Shown in pieces: positions 40,930 to 49,892 of a stretch of 64,000 bases of DNA (position 1 is the stretch's first letter; the number at the start of each line of letters is the position of its first letter). The position numbers and the translations under genes were made by a program. This stretch comes from Pseudidiomarina terrestris (GTDB lineage: Bacteria > Pseudomonadota > Gammaproteobacteria > Enterobacterales > Alteromonadaceae). Below the pieces are notes generated by a model, which did no database searches, was not told where the DNA came from, and saw only the letters and a list, made by a program, of their open reading frames with translations. The stretch is taken from contig NZ_JAGGJF010000002.1 in the NCBI RefSeq assembly GCF_030466405.1, forward strand, positions 434,001 to 498,000, given 5' to 3'.

Positions 40930-41055
40930 ATGCAACAGAAGAAACTCTATAAACCGCTTAGGATCCTAAGCTTTATCGTCCTGCTCCTCATGGCCGCAGC
41001 TGTTATTTACGCTGGCTCAATTTCTGTCGTTCACTGGACAGGTATCAGCGTTTAA
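40930..41055 (+). CDS. 41-residue single-span membrane protein leading the nor operon
   Basis: Forty-one codons with a basic N-terminus (MQQKKLYKPLR), one hydrophobic span (ILSFIVLLLMAAAVIYAGSI) and a short tail (SVVHWTGISV). AGGGG lies 5 nt before the ATG. The stop is 15 nt before norC, which has its own GGGGA Shine-Dalgarno. Size, topology and position suggest an accessory subunit or assembly factor of the nitric oxide reductase, in the way small subunits accompany haem-copper oxidases. I know no named homologue. The histidine in the tail could in principle bind a cofactor. Confidence 0.7.
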   Translation: MQQKKLYKPLRILSFIVLLLMAAAVIYAGSISVVHWTGISV

Positions 41056-41070
41056 GCCGCGGGGGAAATT

Positions 41071-41919
41071 ATGACCAACCGACAAGCCAGAGTTTTCGCA
41101 ATTGCGTCGACTCTAATTGCAGCACTTATATTCCTCATCTTAACGCTGGACAGCCACCGACAATTCGGTGAACTCACCAATGCTGAAAATATTACCCCAG
41201 AAGTGACCCGGGGGAAGGATGTCTGGCATAAGTATAACTGTATCAACTGTCATACGTTATTTGGTGAAGGCGCTTATTATGCTCCTGATCTCACCAAGAT
41301 TACCAAGCACCGTGGTGAAGCCTACCTGACTGCCTATATGCGGGACCCTTCCAAATTTTATGATGAACAAACGCATCGTCGCCTGATGCCAACTCAGGAT
41401 CTCAGCGAAGAAGAGATCAGTGACTTAATTGCGTTTCTTGACTGGGTTTCTAATGTTGATAACCAAGGCTGGCCGCCGCGGCCCATCATGGTGACCGGTG
41501 CCGCGGTACCGACAGAATTTGTTGCTGATACTGATGAAGCTAGCGCTGCCCCCGCCGGTGATACCACACCGGTGACAGCTGAAGATGATCCCCGGGCCCA
41601 GGGCGAATATGTCTACCAAACAGCTTCACCAGCCTGTACCGCCTGTCATTCCACCCAGCCTGGTGTCGATATGGCTGGCCCAACTTTAGCAGGCCTTGTG
41701 ACCAGAGCGCAGGCAATTATTGCTGCTGAAAGCTACCCGGGTGAAGCCCAGGATGTCGAAGGTTATATTCGGGAATCTATTGTCGCGCCCAGCGCTTATC
41801 TGGTGCCGGGCGATATGTATTCCGCTGGTGGCACCTCGTTCATGCCGCAGGGTTATGGTGAGAGTCTGACGGAAGAACAGATCGATCAATTGGTTGCGTA
41901 TCTGGCAACGCTTAAATGA
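41071..41919 (+). CDS. norC: nitric oxide reductase cytochrome c subunit NorC, with fused second cytochrome c domain
   Basis: 282 residues, nearly double canonical NorC (about 146-150). An N-terminal membrane anchor (about 8-27) is followed by the NorC haem domain with CINCH at 57-61 and axial Met106 (RRLMP). An Ala/Asp/Thr-rich linker (about 150-175) leads to a second c-type domain with CTACH at 189-193 and probable axial Met258 (SFMPQ). It carries electrons in the periplasm to NorB. The second haem may accept electrons from a donor not used by mono-haem NorC. ATG at 41071 with GGGGA 5 nt upstream. Confidence 0.92.
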   Translation: MTNRQARVFAIASTLIAALIFLILTLDSHRQFGELTNAENITPEVTRGKDVWHKYNCINCHTLFGEGAYYAPDLTKITKHRGEAYLTAYMRDPSKFYDEQTHRRLMPTQDLSEEEISDLIAFLDWVSNVDNQGWPPRPIMVTGAAVPTEFVADTDEASAAPAGDTTPVTAEDDPRAQGEYVYQTASPACTACHSTQPGVDMAGPTLAGLVTRAQAIIAAESYPGEAQDVEGYIRESIVAPSAYLVPGDMYSAGGTSFMPQGYGESLTEEQIDQLVAYLATLK

Positions 41920-41940
41920 TGACCTATAGGGAGAATAACA

Positions 41941-43308
41941 ATGCGGTATAAATCGCAATCAGTTGCTTACTGGTATTTCGCAGTAGCGATGGTGCTGTTC
42001 GGCCTGCAGTTGGTGTTCGGCCTGTTATCGGCGACGAAGTATCTGGGTCCCGACCCCCTACTTTACATTTTGCCGTTTGATGTTACCAAGGTCATTCATA
42101 CCAACCTACTTATCGTGTGGGTGCTCACCGGCTTTATGGGCGCCACTTATTGGATGATCCCGGACGAATCGAGAACTGAATTACACAGCGTAAAACTTGC
42201 TTACCTGCAGCTGATTCTATGGACGCTGATGGGGGTCAGCGCCATTATTGGGTATTTGTTCCGTTACGGTACCGGTAATAAACTGCTGGAGCAGCCATTA
42301 CCGCACAAAATTGTCATCGTCATCTGCATGCTTATCTTTCTTTATAATATTGGCATGACCATTAAGAAGTCGGGCCGGTTTACGACCACTGAGGGCGTAT
42401 TGCTCATCGGCCTGGTCAGCTCTGCTGTGTTATTTTTTCCAGCCCTGCTCTACTACGAAAACTACACCGTCTCCATATTCTACCGCTGGTGGACCATTCA
42501 CTTATGGGTAGAAGGCGTCTGGATGATGATCATGGGTGCCTTCCTTGCCTATCTGTTGATTCGGCTGTCGGGTGCTGATCGCGAGGTTATGGAAAAATGG
42601 CTGTATGTGATTGTAGGCTTGGTCTTCATCGCCGGTATTCTGGGCACTGCCCACCACTATTACTGGGTTGGTGTGCCACAGTACTGGCTGCCTATCGGTG
42701 GGCTTTTCAGCGCACTGGAGCCGGCAGCTTTAGCGGGTATGGCAATTTATGCCTATTCAGCAATGCGACGTTCAGGCCTCGCGCATCCTAACAGTCTGGC
42801 CTTACACTGGACGGTTGGCTCTGCGGTGTTTGCGCTATTTGGCGCAGGCCTGCTAGGTCTTGCGCATACATTCCCAGCAGTTAATAAGTGGACTCATGGT
42901 ACCTTAATTACCGCTATGCATGGCCATGCTGCGTTTTACGGCGCTTATGCAATGATCATACTGGCGATGATTACTTACACCTTACCGAAGATGACCTATG
43001 GTCGTTCTGAAAAAGGCAGCAGTTTAGGCTACTGGGCATTCTGGCTGCAGATCTCAGGTATGTTCGGGATGACCTTGTCCTTTGCCACAGCGGGTCTTGG
43101 CCAGGTTTATCTGGAGCGCATTATGGGGATGGGTTATCTCGATGCGCAACTCAAGATTCAGGTCCATTTCCTGATGCTCATTGCTACGGGAGCGCTGTTT
43201 GCACTTGGTGTCGCACTCTTTATTTATGACTTCTTCAGACACCGGCCGCGTTTTGAGGCCGATGACGAGCCAGTAGAAGATGCCCCCGTTAAAACGCGAG
43301 ACAGCTGA
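41941..43308 (+). CDS. norB: nitric oxide reductase catalytic subunit NorB
   Basis: 455 residues with 12 predicted membrane spans, a cNOR (short) type lacking the qNOR N-terminal extension. Haem and FeB ligands are visible: KVIHTNLL (low-spin haem), HLWVEGVWM (FeB His and the conserved Glu), GTAHHYYWVG (two FeB His) and AMHGHAAFYGAY (haem His). FSALEP supplies the second conserved Glu. It reduces two NO to N2O using electrons from NorC. GGGAG lies 7 nt before the ATG. Confidence 0.97.
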   Translation: MRYKSQSVAYWYFAVAMVLFGLQLVFGLLSATKYLGPDPLLYILPFDVTKVIHTNLLIVWVLTGFMGATYWMIPDESRTELHSVKLAYLQLILWTLMGVSAIIGYLFRYGTGNKLLEQPLPHKIVIVICMLIFLYNIGMTIKKSGRFTTTEGVLLIGLVSSAVLFFPALLYYENYTVSIFYRWWTIHLWVEGVWMMIMGAFLAYLLIRLSGADREVMEKWLYVIVGLVFIAGILGTAHHYYWVGVPQYWLPIGGLFSALEPAALAGMAIYAYSAMRRSGLAHPNSLALHWTVGSAVFALFGAGLLGLAHTFPAVNKWTHGTLITAMHGHAAFYGAYAMIILAMITYTLPKMTYGRSEKGSSLGYWAFWLQISGMFGMTLSFATAGLGQVYLERIMGMGYLDAQLKIQVHFLMLIATGALFALGVALFIYDFFRHRPRFEADDEPVEDAPVKTRDS

Positions 43309-43310
43309 CC

Positions 43311-44135
43311 GTGTTGGTTGATAGCGGTACCCGGCGAACGGAAAACACAACCACTGCCCAGGCGGAACCTTATTATCTGCCTGCCAGCAACGAAATTGAG
43401 ATCTTTGAGCGTTGCCACCAGCAGCGACTGGCGGTCATGCTCAAGGGGCCGACAGGTTGCGGTAAAACCCGCTTCGTTGAGCATATGGCGTGGCGTCTGA
43501 ACCGCCCTCTAATCACTATCGCCTGTCATGATGATCTTGCCGCCAGCGATCTTATTGGGCGCTTCCTGATCCGCCACGATGGTACTGAGTGGCAGGACGG
43601 GCCGCTTACCCGAGCCGCCCGGCAAGGAGCCATCTGTTACCTTGATGAAGTCGTTGAAGCCCGCCAGGATACGGTCGTTATCTTACATGCACTCACAGAT
43701 CACCGCCGGATACTGCCCATTGATAAGACCGGTGAAACCGTTGCAGCTGCACCCGGTTTCCAGCTGGTGGTGTCCTATAACCCCGGCTATCAACGCATGC
43801 TAAAAGATTTAAAGCCCAGTACCAGGCAGCGTTTTGTCGCGATGGATTTAGATTTTCCGGCTATCGAGCAGGAAGTTAAAATCGTCCGCCAGGAAAGTGG
43901 AACCGATCATGCCACTGCGCATGCACTGGTAAGCTTAGCCCAGCGCATTCGATCGCTGCGCGATCGTGGCTTAGCGGAAGTGCCCAGCACCCGCCTGTTA
44001 ATCGCGACGGCGTTACTGGCGAACAACGGTATTCCAATTAAGGACGCCTGCTATGCGGCACTGATTGCGCCTCTTTCCGATGATGAATCACTGGTAAATG
44101 CAATGCGCGATCTCGTCAACGCGACCTTTGTATGA
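43311..44135 (+). CDS. norQ: AAA+ ATPase NorQ (MoxR/CbbQ type), NO reductase activation
   Basis: 274 residues. Walker A GPTGCGKT, Walker B AICYLDEVVEA, sensor-1-like VVSYNPGYQ and arginine finger region STRQRFVAMDLDFP, then the CbbQ C-terminal domain. NorQ works with the VWA protein NorD to mature NorB, probably by inserting FeB. The start is GTG at 43311, two bases after the norB stop; translation is likely coupled. Confidence 0.93.
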   Translation: MLVDSGTRRTENTTTAQAEPYYLPASNEIEIFERCHQQRLAVMLKGPTGCGKTRFVEHMAWRLNRPLITIACHDDLAASDLIGRFLIRHDGTEWQDGPLTRAARQGAICYLDEVVEARQDTVVILHALTDHRRILPIDKTGETVAAAPGFQLVVSYNPGYQRMLKDLKPSTRQRFVAMDLDFPAIEQEVKIVRQESGTDHATAHALVSLAQRIRSLRDRGLAEVPSTRLLIATALLANNGIPIKDACYAALIAPLSDDESLVNAMRDLVNATFV

Positions 44136-44156
44136 CCTTCTCTGGAGCAGCATCTC

Positions 44157-46211
44157 ATGGCTGAAGCCGAAGAAGTTGTCAGTGATGTTATCCGCCATGC
44201 AACCGTCTACATTCGCCGTTATTGGCAGCGGCATCGACGACCACCGACCGCGCCGCCAAAATTTTATCTGGCAGATACCGCGGCACGGCTGGATCTGTTT
44301 ATTAATGCAGTGACCGGCACAAGCTACCCGATCCGACCTGCTCAGCACCCTGCCCGGGCCACCCTCCTGGCCATTCTGTTTCGCAATCACCGTAAGCCAA
44401 GGCAACACCTGCAAGTGCCTGCAACCAATGGCACGTCGATCTGGTTGCCACCGGAAACTAACCTGGCGGACCATAGGGTCGCTGCCGATCTCTACCGGGC
44501 GATGGCGTTACAGCAGGTCATGCGCGCCAGACGTGGCAGCGCTATCACCTATCACAAGCAGAGAATGTCGCCGTTATTGGCGGATGTCTATCTGTTAGTC
44601 GAAGCCTGGTCGGCGGATCATGAGCTCATTGATTTACTACCCGGCATGAAGCAACAGCTCATCGAGCTCCGCCAGCATTGTTTGCGCGAGCGCCCACCAC
44701 TTGCGCAATTTTCGCGGGTCAGACGCCCGCTTGAGCGCTTTGCCCGCAAACTCATGTCACTGGACTACGATAGCGCCAATCCGCCTATCGCAATAACGAG
44801 CACCCCTGCACGATCACTGGCGTATGCGCGGCAACTTATTGCCGGGGAATCGTTGCTACCTGCTAACAGGGAAGAGAGAAAGCTAGGCCCACGGCCCTTG
44901 GTTCGGGACTGGTGGACAGGCGATTTCCGGATCCCGGTGGACGAGCTTGCTGAGATCCAGCAAGCTTCGCCAGCGACTGAAGATGAACATCAGCCTGGCG
45001 AAGTGCCCAAGGCCGCAAGGCTGTCACGCAGACCGGAAGAACGAGACGCGGTTGAAGATGAGGATGACGGAGCAAAAGAAGACGGAATCTGGATGGTTCA
45101 GGGCGATGAACCGCATCAGCATGCGGAAGACCCCTTTGGTTTGCAGCGCCCCACTGATCGTGATGATGAGACCAGCGCGGAAGAGTTTGGAGAAATGGTC
45201 TCAGAACTTGCTGAAGCACGCCTGATATCGTCACCAGGACAACCAAAAGAAGTCCTGTTATCGGACGACCCACCCGACGCCAAAGCGCGGCAGCAATTGA
45301 AAGCCGCAATCGCTGAGGGCAAAGGAATCGTCTATCCCGAATGGGACTATCGTGCAAGCAGTTATCGGGAATCGGGCGCCACTGTGCGCCTGCTATCGCC
45401 TCAGCACGGGTCGCAACAATGGGTGGATGAGACACTCCATGCACACCAGTCGATGCTGGCGACCATCCGCAAGCGATTTGAAATGTTGCAGGCACGCCGT
45501 GTCAGGCATCGCCGACAACAAGACGGCGACGAAGTTGATCTTGATGCTTATATCGAGAGTTTTGCCGATTTTCGTGCAGGTAAAGCAATGTCAGACGCGC
45601 TTTACCAGATTCAGCGCACCGCCGACCGCAATCTGGCCATCACCTTGCTCATCGATATCAGTGGCTCGACGGATAGCTGGATTGCTGAGATTCGCCGGGT
45701 CATTGACGTTGAACGAGAAGCGCTGCTGCTGGTTTGTCACGCCCTTGAAGCTCTGGGAGAACCTTATTCAGTGCAGGCTTTTTCGGGTGAAGGCCCCGAT
45801 GCGGTGACCGTACAACAAATAAAAGGCTTCAACGAAAGCTTCAGCAATGATATCGCGCTGCGCATCAGTGCCCTCGAACCACAACATTATACCCGTGCTG
45901 GTGCCGCCATCCGCCATGCAACAGCAGACTTAATGAATCGGCCAGCTGTTCACCGTTTATTGCTGGTGCTGTCTGACGGTAAACCTAGTGATAAGGATGA
46001 TTACGAAGGTCGTTATGGTGTAGAAGATATGCGACAGGCAGTTACTGAGGCACGGCTGCAGGGAATATCGCCATTTTGCCTCACGATTGATCGTCAGGCA
46101 GCAAATTACCTGCCCCGGGTATTCGGAGCGCATCATTATGCGATGCTAACCAAGCCGGAACGGCTATCGACGGTACTGCTGGAATGGATGAAACACTTAG
46201 TTACTGCCTGA
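44157..46211 (+). CDS. norD: VWA-domain protein NorD, NO reductase activation
   Basis: 684 residues. The N-terminal helical region and a very acidic middle (about 265-370) are followed by a C-terminal von Willebrand A domain with MIDAS motif LIDISGSTDSW (DxSxS) and LLVLSDGKPSD. It is the partner of NorQ. There is no signal peptide, so cytoplasmic or membrane associated. The middle lies in a region of modest conservation in the family. The stop is 10 nt from the oppositely oriented tRNA-Leu; no terminator is visible between them. Confidence 0.92.
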   Translation: MAEAEEVVSDVIRHATVYIRRYWQRHRRPPTAPPKFYLADTAARLDLFINAVTGTSYPIRPAQHPARATLLAILFRNHRKPRQHLQVPATNGTSIWLPPETNLADHRVAADLYRAMALQQVMRARRGSAITYHKQRMSPLLADVYLLVEAWSADHELIDLLPGMKQQLIELRQHCLRERPPLAQFSRVRRPLERFARKLMSLDYDSANPPIAITSTPARSLAYARQLIAGESLLPANREERKLGPRPLVRDWWTGDFRIPVDELAEIQQASPATEDEHQPGEVPKAARLSRRPEERDAVEDEDDGAKEDGIWMVQGDEPHQHAEDPFGLQRPTDRDDETSAEEFGEMVSELAEARLISSPGQPKEVLLSDDPPDAKARQQLKAAIAEGKGIVYPEWDYRASSYRESGATVRLLSPQHGSQQWVDETLHAHQSMLATIRKRFEMLQARRVRHRRQQDGDEVDLDAYIESFADFRAGKAMSDALYQIQRTADRNLAITLLIDISGSTDSWIAEIRRVIDVEREALLLVCHALEALGEPYSVQAFSGEGPDAVTVQQIKGFNESFSNDIALRISALEPQHYTRAGAAIRHATADLMNRPAVHRLLLVLSDGKPSDKDDYEGRYGVEDMRQAVTEARLQGISPFCLTIDRQAANYLPRVFGAHHYAMLTKPERLSTVLLEWMKHLVTA

Positions 46212-46221
46212 AGACGAGAAG

Positions 46222-46308
46222 TGGTGCCCGGGGCCGGACTTGAACCGGCACGCTGTTACCAGCGAGGGATTTTAAATCCCTTGTGTCTACCAATTTCACC
46301 ACCCGGGC
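46222..46308 (-). tRNA. tRNA-Leu (TAA)
   Basis: 87-nt class II tRNA with long variable arm and encoded CCA. The anticodon stem-loop GGGATTTAAAATCCC gives anticodon TAA. Last of three tandem tRNAs after pgsA, as in E. coli (glyW-cysT-leuZ). Confidence 0.97.
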
Positions 46309-46337
46309 ATACAGAGGTACTACCTGAGGTTATTCGA

Positions 46338-46411
46338 TGGAGGCGGGACCCGGAGTCGAACCGAGATCCACGGATTTGCAATCCGCTGCATAGCCATTCT
46401 GCCATCCCGCC
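46338..46411 (-). tRNA. tRNA-Cys (GCA)
   Basis: 74-nt tRNA with encoded CCA. Anticodon GCA in GCGGATTGCAAATCCGT. Between tRNA-Gly and tRNA-Leu in one transcript. Confidence 0.97.
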
Positions 46412-46419
46412 ATCGAATT

Positions 46420-46495
46420 TGGAGCGGGAAACGAGATTCGAACTCGCGACCCCAACCTTGGCAAGGTTGTGCTCTACCAGCTGAGCTATTCCCGC
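46420..46495 (-). tRNA. tRNA-Gly (GCC)
   Basis: 76-nt tRNA with encoded CCA. Anticodon GCC in CAACCTTGCCAAGGTTG. First of the three-tRNA unit downstream of pgsA, 8 nt from tRNA-Cys. Confidence 0.97.
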
Positions 46496-46510
46496 ATCCA
46501 GTGCCGACGC

Positions 46511-46538
46511 ATTCTACTGCCTATTTCGGCAAGGTCAA
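46511..46538 (-). promoter_or_regulatory. promoter of the Gly-Cys-Leu tRNA unit
   Basis: TTGACC (46533-46538), a 16-nt spacer and TAGAAT (46511-46516), each five of six consensus bases, with a GC-rich discriminator (GCGTCGGC). It starts about 15 nt before tRNA-Gly, so the tRNAs need not depend on pgsA transcription. Confidence 0.7.
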
Positions 46539-46574
46539 CGATTTTTTGCCATTAAACCGTTTGTTTGCTTATTT

Positions 46575-47123
46575 TTAATCCACTTGGCTTAAATCTGACC
46601 AGGCCGCACGCAGGTACTCCCACATTGACCACAAGGTCAGCACAAAAGCGACGTACAACAATAATGTGGCGGTCACCACCACGAAGGTATTGGCTTCCCA
46701 AATTAAACCGCCGATCGCCGTCATTTGGGCAATGGTTTTGATTTTGCCTAAATTGGACACCTTGACGTGTTCCTGACGTCCGATCTGCGCCATCCATTCG
46801 CGCAGCGCGGATACCACCAGCTCACGACTGATAATGGCCAATGCCGGGATGCTGATCCACCAGGTCGCATAGGTTTCCACCACCACCACAAGGGATGCTG
46901 CAACCATGACTTTATCGGCCACTGGATCCAAAAATGCTCCGAACTTGGTAAATTGATTAAATTTACGGGCGACATAGCCATCCAGAGCATCGGTAATTGC
47001 TGCCAGGGCAAACACAAAAGCCGCCCAGAAATTTGCATCGCTGCCTGGTAAGTAGTAAATCCCAAGAAATACAGGGATTAAAAGCATTCGGAAGCTGGTC
47101 AGCAGGTTTGGAATATTCCACAT
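46575..47123 (-). CDS. pgsA: CDP-diacylglycerol-glycerol-3-phosphate 3-phosphatidyltransferase
   Basis: 182 residues, identical in length to E. coli PgsA. The CDP-alcohol phosphotransferase motif is complete: DALDGYVAR followed by FLDPVADK. Four or more membrane spans. It commits CDP-diacylglycerol to phosphatidylglycerol and cardiolipin. The start at 47123 (MWNIPNLLT) aligns with the family N-terminus; longer starts overlap uvrC. It follows uvrC as in most gammaproteobacteria. Confidence 0.95.
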   Translation of the reverse strand: MWNIPNLLTSFRMLLIPVFLGIYYLPGSDANFWAAFVFALAAITDALDGYVARKFNQFTKFGAFLDPVADKVMVAASLVVVVETYATWWISIPALAIISRELVVSALREWMAQIGRQEHVKVSNLGKIKTIAQMTAIGGLIWEANTFVVVTATLLLYVAFVLTLWSMWEYLRAAWSDLSQVD

Positions 47124-47139
47124 ACGAACTGTTGGTCCT

Positions 47140-49011
47140 TTATTCATCACGAAACGCGTGATAGATGGTTTCAGCTAAATCTCGACTGACGCCGGGCACT
47201 GCTGCAAGTTGGTCAATACTAGCCTGTTTCACCTGTTGTAATCCACCAAGATTTTGTAATAACCGTTGCCGGCGTTTAGCACCTATCCCCGGAATGTCCT
47301 CGAGTCTGGAGGTGCGTCTGACCTTAGCCCGACGTTGGCGGTGGCCGGTAATTGCGAATCGATGTGACTCATCGCGGATATGTTGCACCAGGTGCAACGC
47401 CGGTGCGTCAGCGGATAACGGGATGGTGGCGTGACTGCCGGCCAGGATCAGTGTCTCCAGCCCGGGTTTGCGCGATTCGCCTTTGGCGACACCGATTAAC
47501 AGTGGTGCGGCCTTCCCCACTGAGTTTGACCAGTCGGAAAAGTAGTTCTCGGCCTGACTTAATTGCCCTTTACCACCGTCAATAAAAAGAATATCAGGCA
47601 TCGGGGCTGCGTCAATTTTGGCGTTTTTGACGGGGTCAAACCGTCGCTGTAAGGCCTGCGCCATCGCGGCGTAGTCATCCCCTGGCGTGATCCCTTTAAT
47701 ATTGTAGCGGCGATAATCGCTTTTCTTTGGCCCTTGCTGATCAAATACCACGCAGGAGGCAACCGTTTCCTGGCCCATCGTATGGCTGATGTCGAAACAC
47801 TCCATGCGCGTGATCGGGCGACCGAAATCAAGCACCTGCTCCAGCGCCTGGGTGCGCATCATCATGGTACTGGCCTGGTGTGACTTGCTTTCCAGCGCAT
47901 TTAACGCATTCTTCTGAGCCAGCACCTGATACTGGCGGCGTTCACCGCGGACATTGTGAGTCATCCGGATCTTTTGTGCCAGTGCCTGCTCCAGTGCGGC
48001 CAGTTCTTGCTCGGGATCCAACACATTTGCAGCATTTTGCTCAGGTAAGATAATTTCTCGCGGTAAGCGACGCTCAACCTGATCATTGAGGTAAAATTGC
48101 AATAAGAAAGCCAGCAATACTTCACTGTCTTCGGTATTGTGCGGTACTTTAGGAAAATAGCTGCGACTGCCCTGCACCGCGCCATCGCGAACAAACAGTA
48201 GGTGCACCGCAGCAATCCCACCTTGTCGCGCATAACCAATCACATCCAGCTCCTGCTGGTTGCCGGTGACTGCGTTACGCTCCTGAATTTGCCGTAGTGC
48301 GCCGATCTGATCCCGATAGCCTGCGGCCCGTTCAAACTCTAAATCACCACTGGCGTCTTCCATCTTTATTACCAGACGATCAATCACCTGCTGGTTTTTA
48401 CCTTGCAAAAATGACGTCGCCAGCTCGACCTGCTCATTGTATTCCTCATCAGAACAATAGCCTTCAACACAGGGAGCCAGACAACGTTTCAGCTGGTACT
48501 GCAGACACGGCCGGCTGCGCGCCCGATAATAGGAATCGTCGCATTGCCGCACGGGAAACAGTTTTTGCAGCAAGCGCAAGCTATTGCGCACGGCAACACC
48601 ATTGGGAAAGGGTCCGAAATAGCGTCCCTTTTCCCGACGGGTGCCGCGATGAAATGCCAGACGTGGATGCTGATGATCGCTAACTAAAATATAAGGATAG
48701 GACTTATCGTCGCGCAACAATACGTTGTAGCGAGGCCGATATTTTTTGATGAAATTATTTTCCAGGATCAATGCTTCAGCTTCGGTATTGGTCACCGTCA
48801 CATCGATATGAGCGATCTGTTTCACCAGTGTCTGCGTTTTTGGGCTATCGACTTGCGCGCGAAAGTAACTGCCAACGCGCTTACGCAGATCTTTGGCTTT
48901 GCCAACATAAATGATATCGCCTGACTCATCGTACATGCGATAAACGCCTGGCTGATGAGTCAGACTCCGCAAAAATTGCTTTGCGTTAAATGGCTCCCTC
49001 GATTTCTTCAT
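47140..49011 (-). CDS. uvrC: excinuclease ABC subunit C
   Basis: 623 residues (E. coli UvrC 610). The N-terminal GIY-YIG nuclease ([20 protein letters not shown]) cuts 3' of the lesion. The UVR UvrB-binding motif lies near 200. The RNase H-like domain ([11 protein letters not shown]) makes the 5' cut, and a C-terminal double helix-hairpin-helix ([20 protein letters not shown]) binds DNA. The start overlaps the regulator gene by 26 nt, a coupling also seen for uvrY-uvrC. Confidence 0.97.
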   Translation of the reverse strand: MKKSREPFNAKQFLRSLTHQPGVYRMYDESGDIIYVGKAKDLRKRVGSYFRAQVDSPKTQTLVKQIAHIDVTVTNTEAEALILENNFIKKYRPRYNVLLRDDKSYPYILVSDHQHPRLAFHRGTRREKGRYFGPFPNGVAVRNSLRLLQKLFPVRQCDDSYYRARSRPCLQYQLKRCLAPCVEGYCSDEEYNEQVELATSFLQGKNQQVIDRLVIKMEDASGDLEFERAAGYRDQIGALRQIQERNAVTGNQQELDVIGYARQGGIAAVHLLFVRDGAVQGSRSYFPKVPHNTEDSEVLLAFLLQFYLNDQVERRLPREIILPEQNAANVLDPEQELAALEQALAQKIRMTHNVRGERRQYQVLAQKNALNALESKSHQASTMMMRTQALEQVLDFGRPITRMECFDISHTMGQETVASCVVFDQQGPKKSDYRRYNIKGITPGDDYAAMAQALQRRFDPVKNAKIDAAPMPDILFIDGGKGQLSQAENYFSDWSNSVGKAAPLLIGVAKGESRKPGLETLILAGSHATIPLSADAPALHLVQHIRDESHRFAITGHRQRRAKVRRTSRLEDIPGIGAKRRQRLLQNLGGLQQVKQASIDQLAAVPGVSRDLAETIYHAFRDE

Positions 49012-49672
49012 TTAAAACAATGGTTACCTTTGGTTCAATTTCGACGAGACCCGTTTGAATGGCCAAATGGGTTAAAGCTACGTCCCCGGATAACTGCAGT
49101 TTATCAAAAATCCGGTAACGAAAGGTATTTACTGTTTTACTACTGATATTGAGCAATCGAGCAATCTCACCGACCCGCTTACCCTGCCCGATCATTTGTG
49201 CCACCTGAATCTCGCGCTTGCTTAAACAGGTAAGCAACACTGTCTGCTTTTGCCGGGCCGGATTCTTGGCCAGGTATTCGGCCACGCTCGCCGCCACATA
49301 CATACGGCCGCGGCTCAGGGTCGTGCAGGCCTGTTTGAACTCGGCCAGTGTCGCCGACGCCAATAAAAAGCCATCGACCCGTTCGAGATTACATTGAAAG
49401 TCCAGTACATCCTGAAACCGCGCCGCCCAGAGTAACAACTGAATATCGCTATAGCGTCGTTGCAGGCGACGCCACACCTCTATTGTCCCGTCGCCACACA
49501 AACTACTGCCGAGAATGACTGTTGCATAAGGTGAATTTTGAATAGCCTCACGCAATTGCTGATGATTAAAAACAACCGCGACCACTTTAAACTGCGATTC
49601 CATTGCCGCCAAAACATTGGTCATGCCTTGGCTGATGAGTTCCGAAGGGACTGCCACGATGAACTGAGTCAT
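48986..49672 (-). CDS. UvrY/GacA-like LuxR-type regulator with degenerate receiver domain
   Basis: 228 residues at the position of uvrY/gacA, directly upstream of uvrC. The C-terminal helix-turn-helix is well conserved ([38 protein letters not shown]). The receiver domain has lost its chemistry. Where GacA has VVDDHDL this has VAVPSEL. The phospho-acceptor in LMDVKMPG becomes LGSSLCG (Ser56), and the Lys in LTKGAG becomes Ala in LLASAT. It therefore cannot be phosphorylated like GacA and may be controlled by abundance, another ligand or dimerisation. Shine-Dalgarno AAGGA lies 7 nt before ATG. The 220-nt gap upstream holds AT-rich DNA and a possible -10 (CATAAT, 49777-49782), nothing else clear. 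Confidence 0.85.
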   Translation of the reverse strand: MTQFIVAVPSELISQGMTNVLAAMESQFKVVAVVFNHQQLREAIQNSPYATVILGSSLCGDGTIEVWRRLQRRYSDIQLLLWAARFQDVLDFQCNLERVDGFLLASATLAEFKQACTTLSRGRMYVAASVAEYLAKNPARQKQTVLLTCLSKREIQVAQMIGQGKRVGEIARLLNISSKTVNTFRYRIFDKLQLSGDVALTHLAIQTGLVEIEPKVTIVLNEEIEGAI

Positions 49673-49892
49673 GTGAGTTTCCTTATCCCAAAGTTCCGAA
49701 AGATTTCGGCTATACCACTAAACCTATTTTAGTGTCATTCAAGGTATGCCCCGAACTTTTAGGATGCGCAACTACAATTATGTGTTTTTTGTTAAATTAC
49801 TCGAACAATGACATTTTTTAGATGTTTTGAGCCCATAGGTCACTTCAAATGATAGGTATGATCCTTGGCCGCGAGCCAAAACTGACTAAAAT

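Noticed and set aside
44863-45495. 210-codon open frame antisense to norD
   Set aside because: Composition is that of a shadow frame; norD has clear VWA motifs on the other strand.
46221-46484. 87-codon open frame on the plus strand with RDPESNRDPRICNPLHSH-type sequence
   Set aside because: It is the reverse of the tRNA-Leu/Cys/Gly cluster, a well-known artefact of translating tRNA genes.
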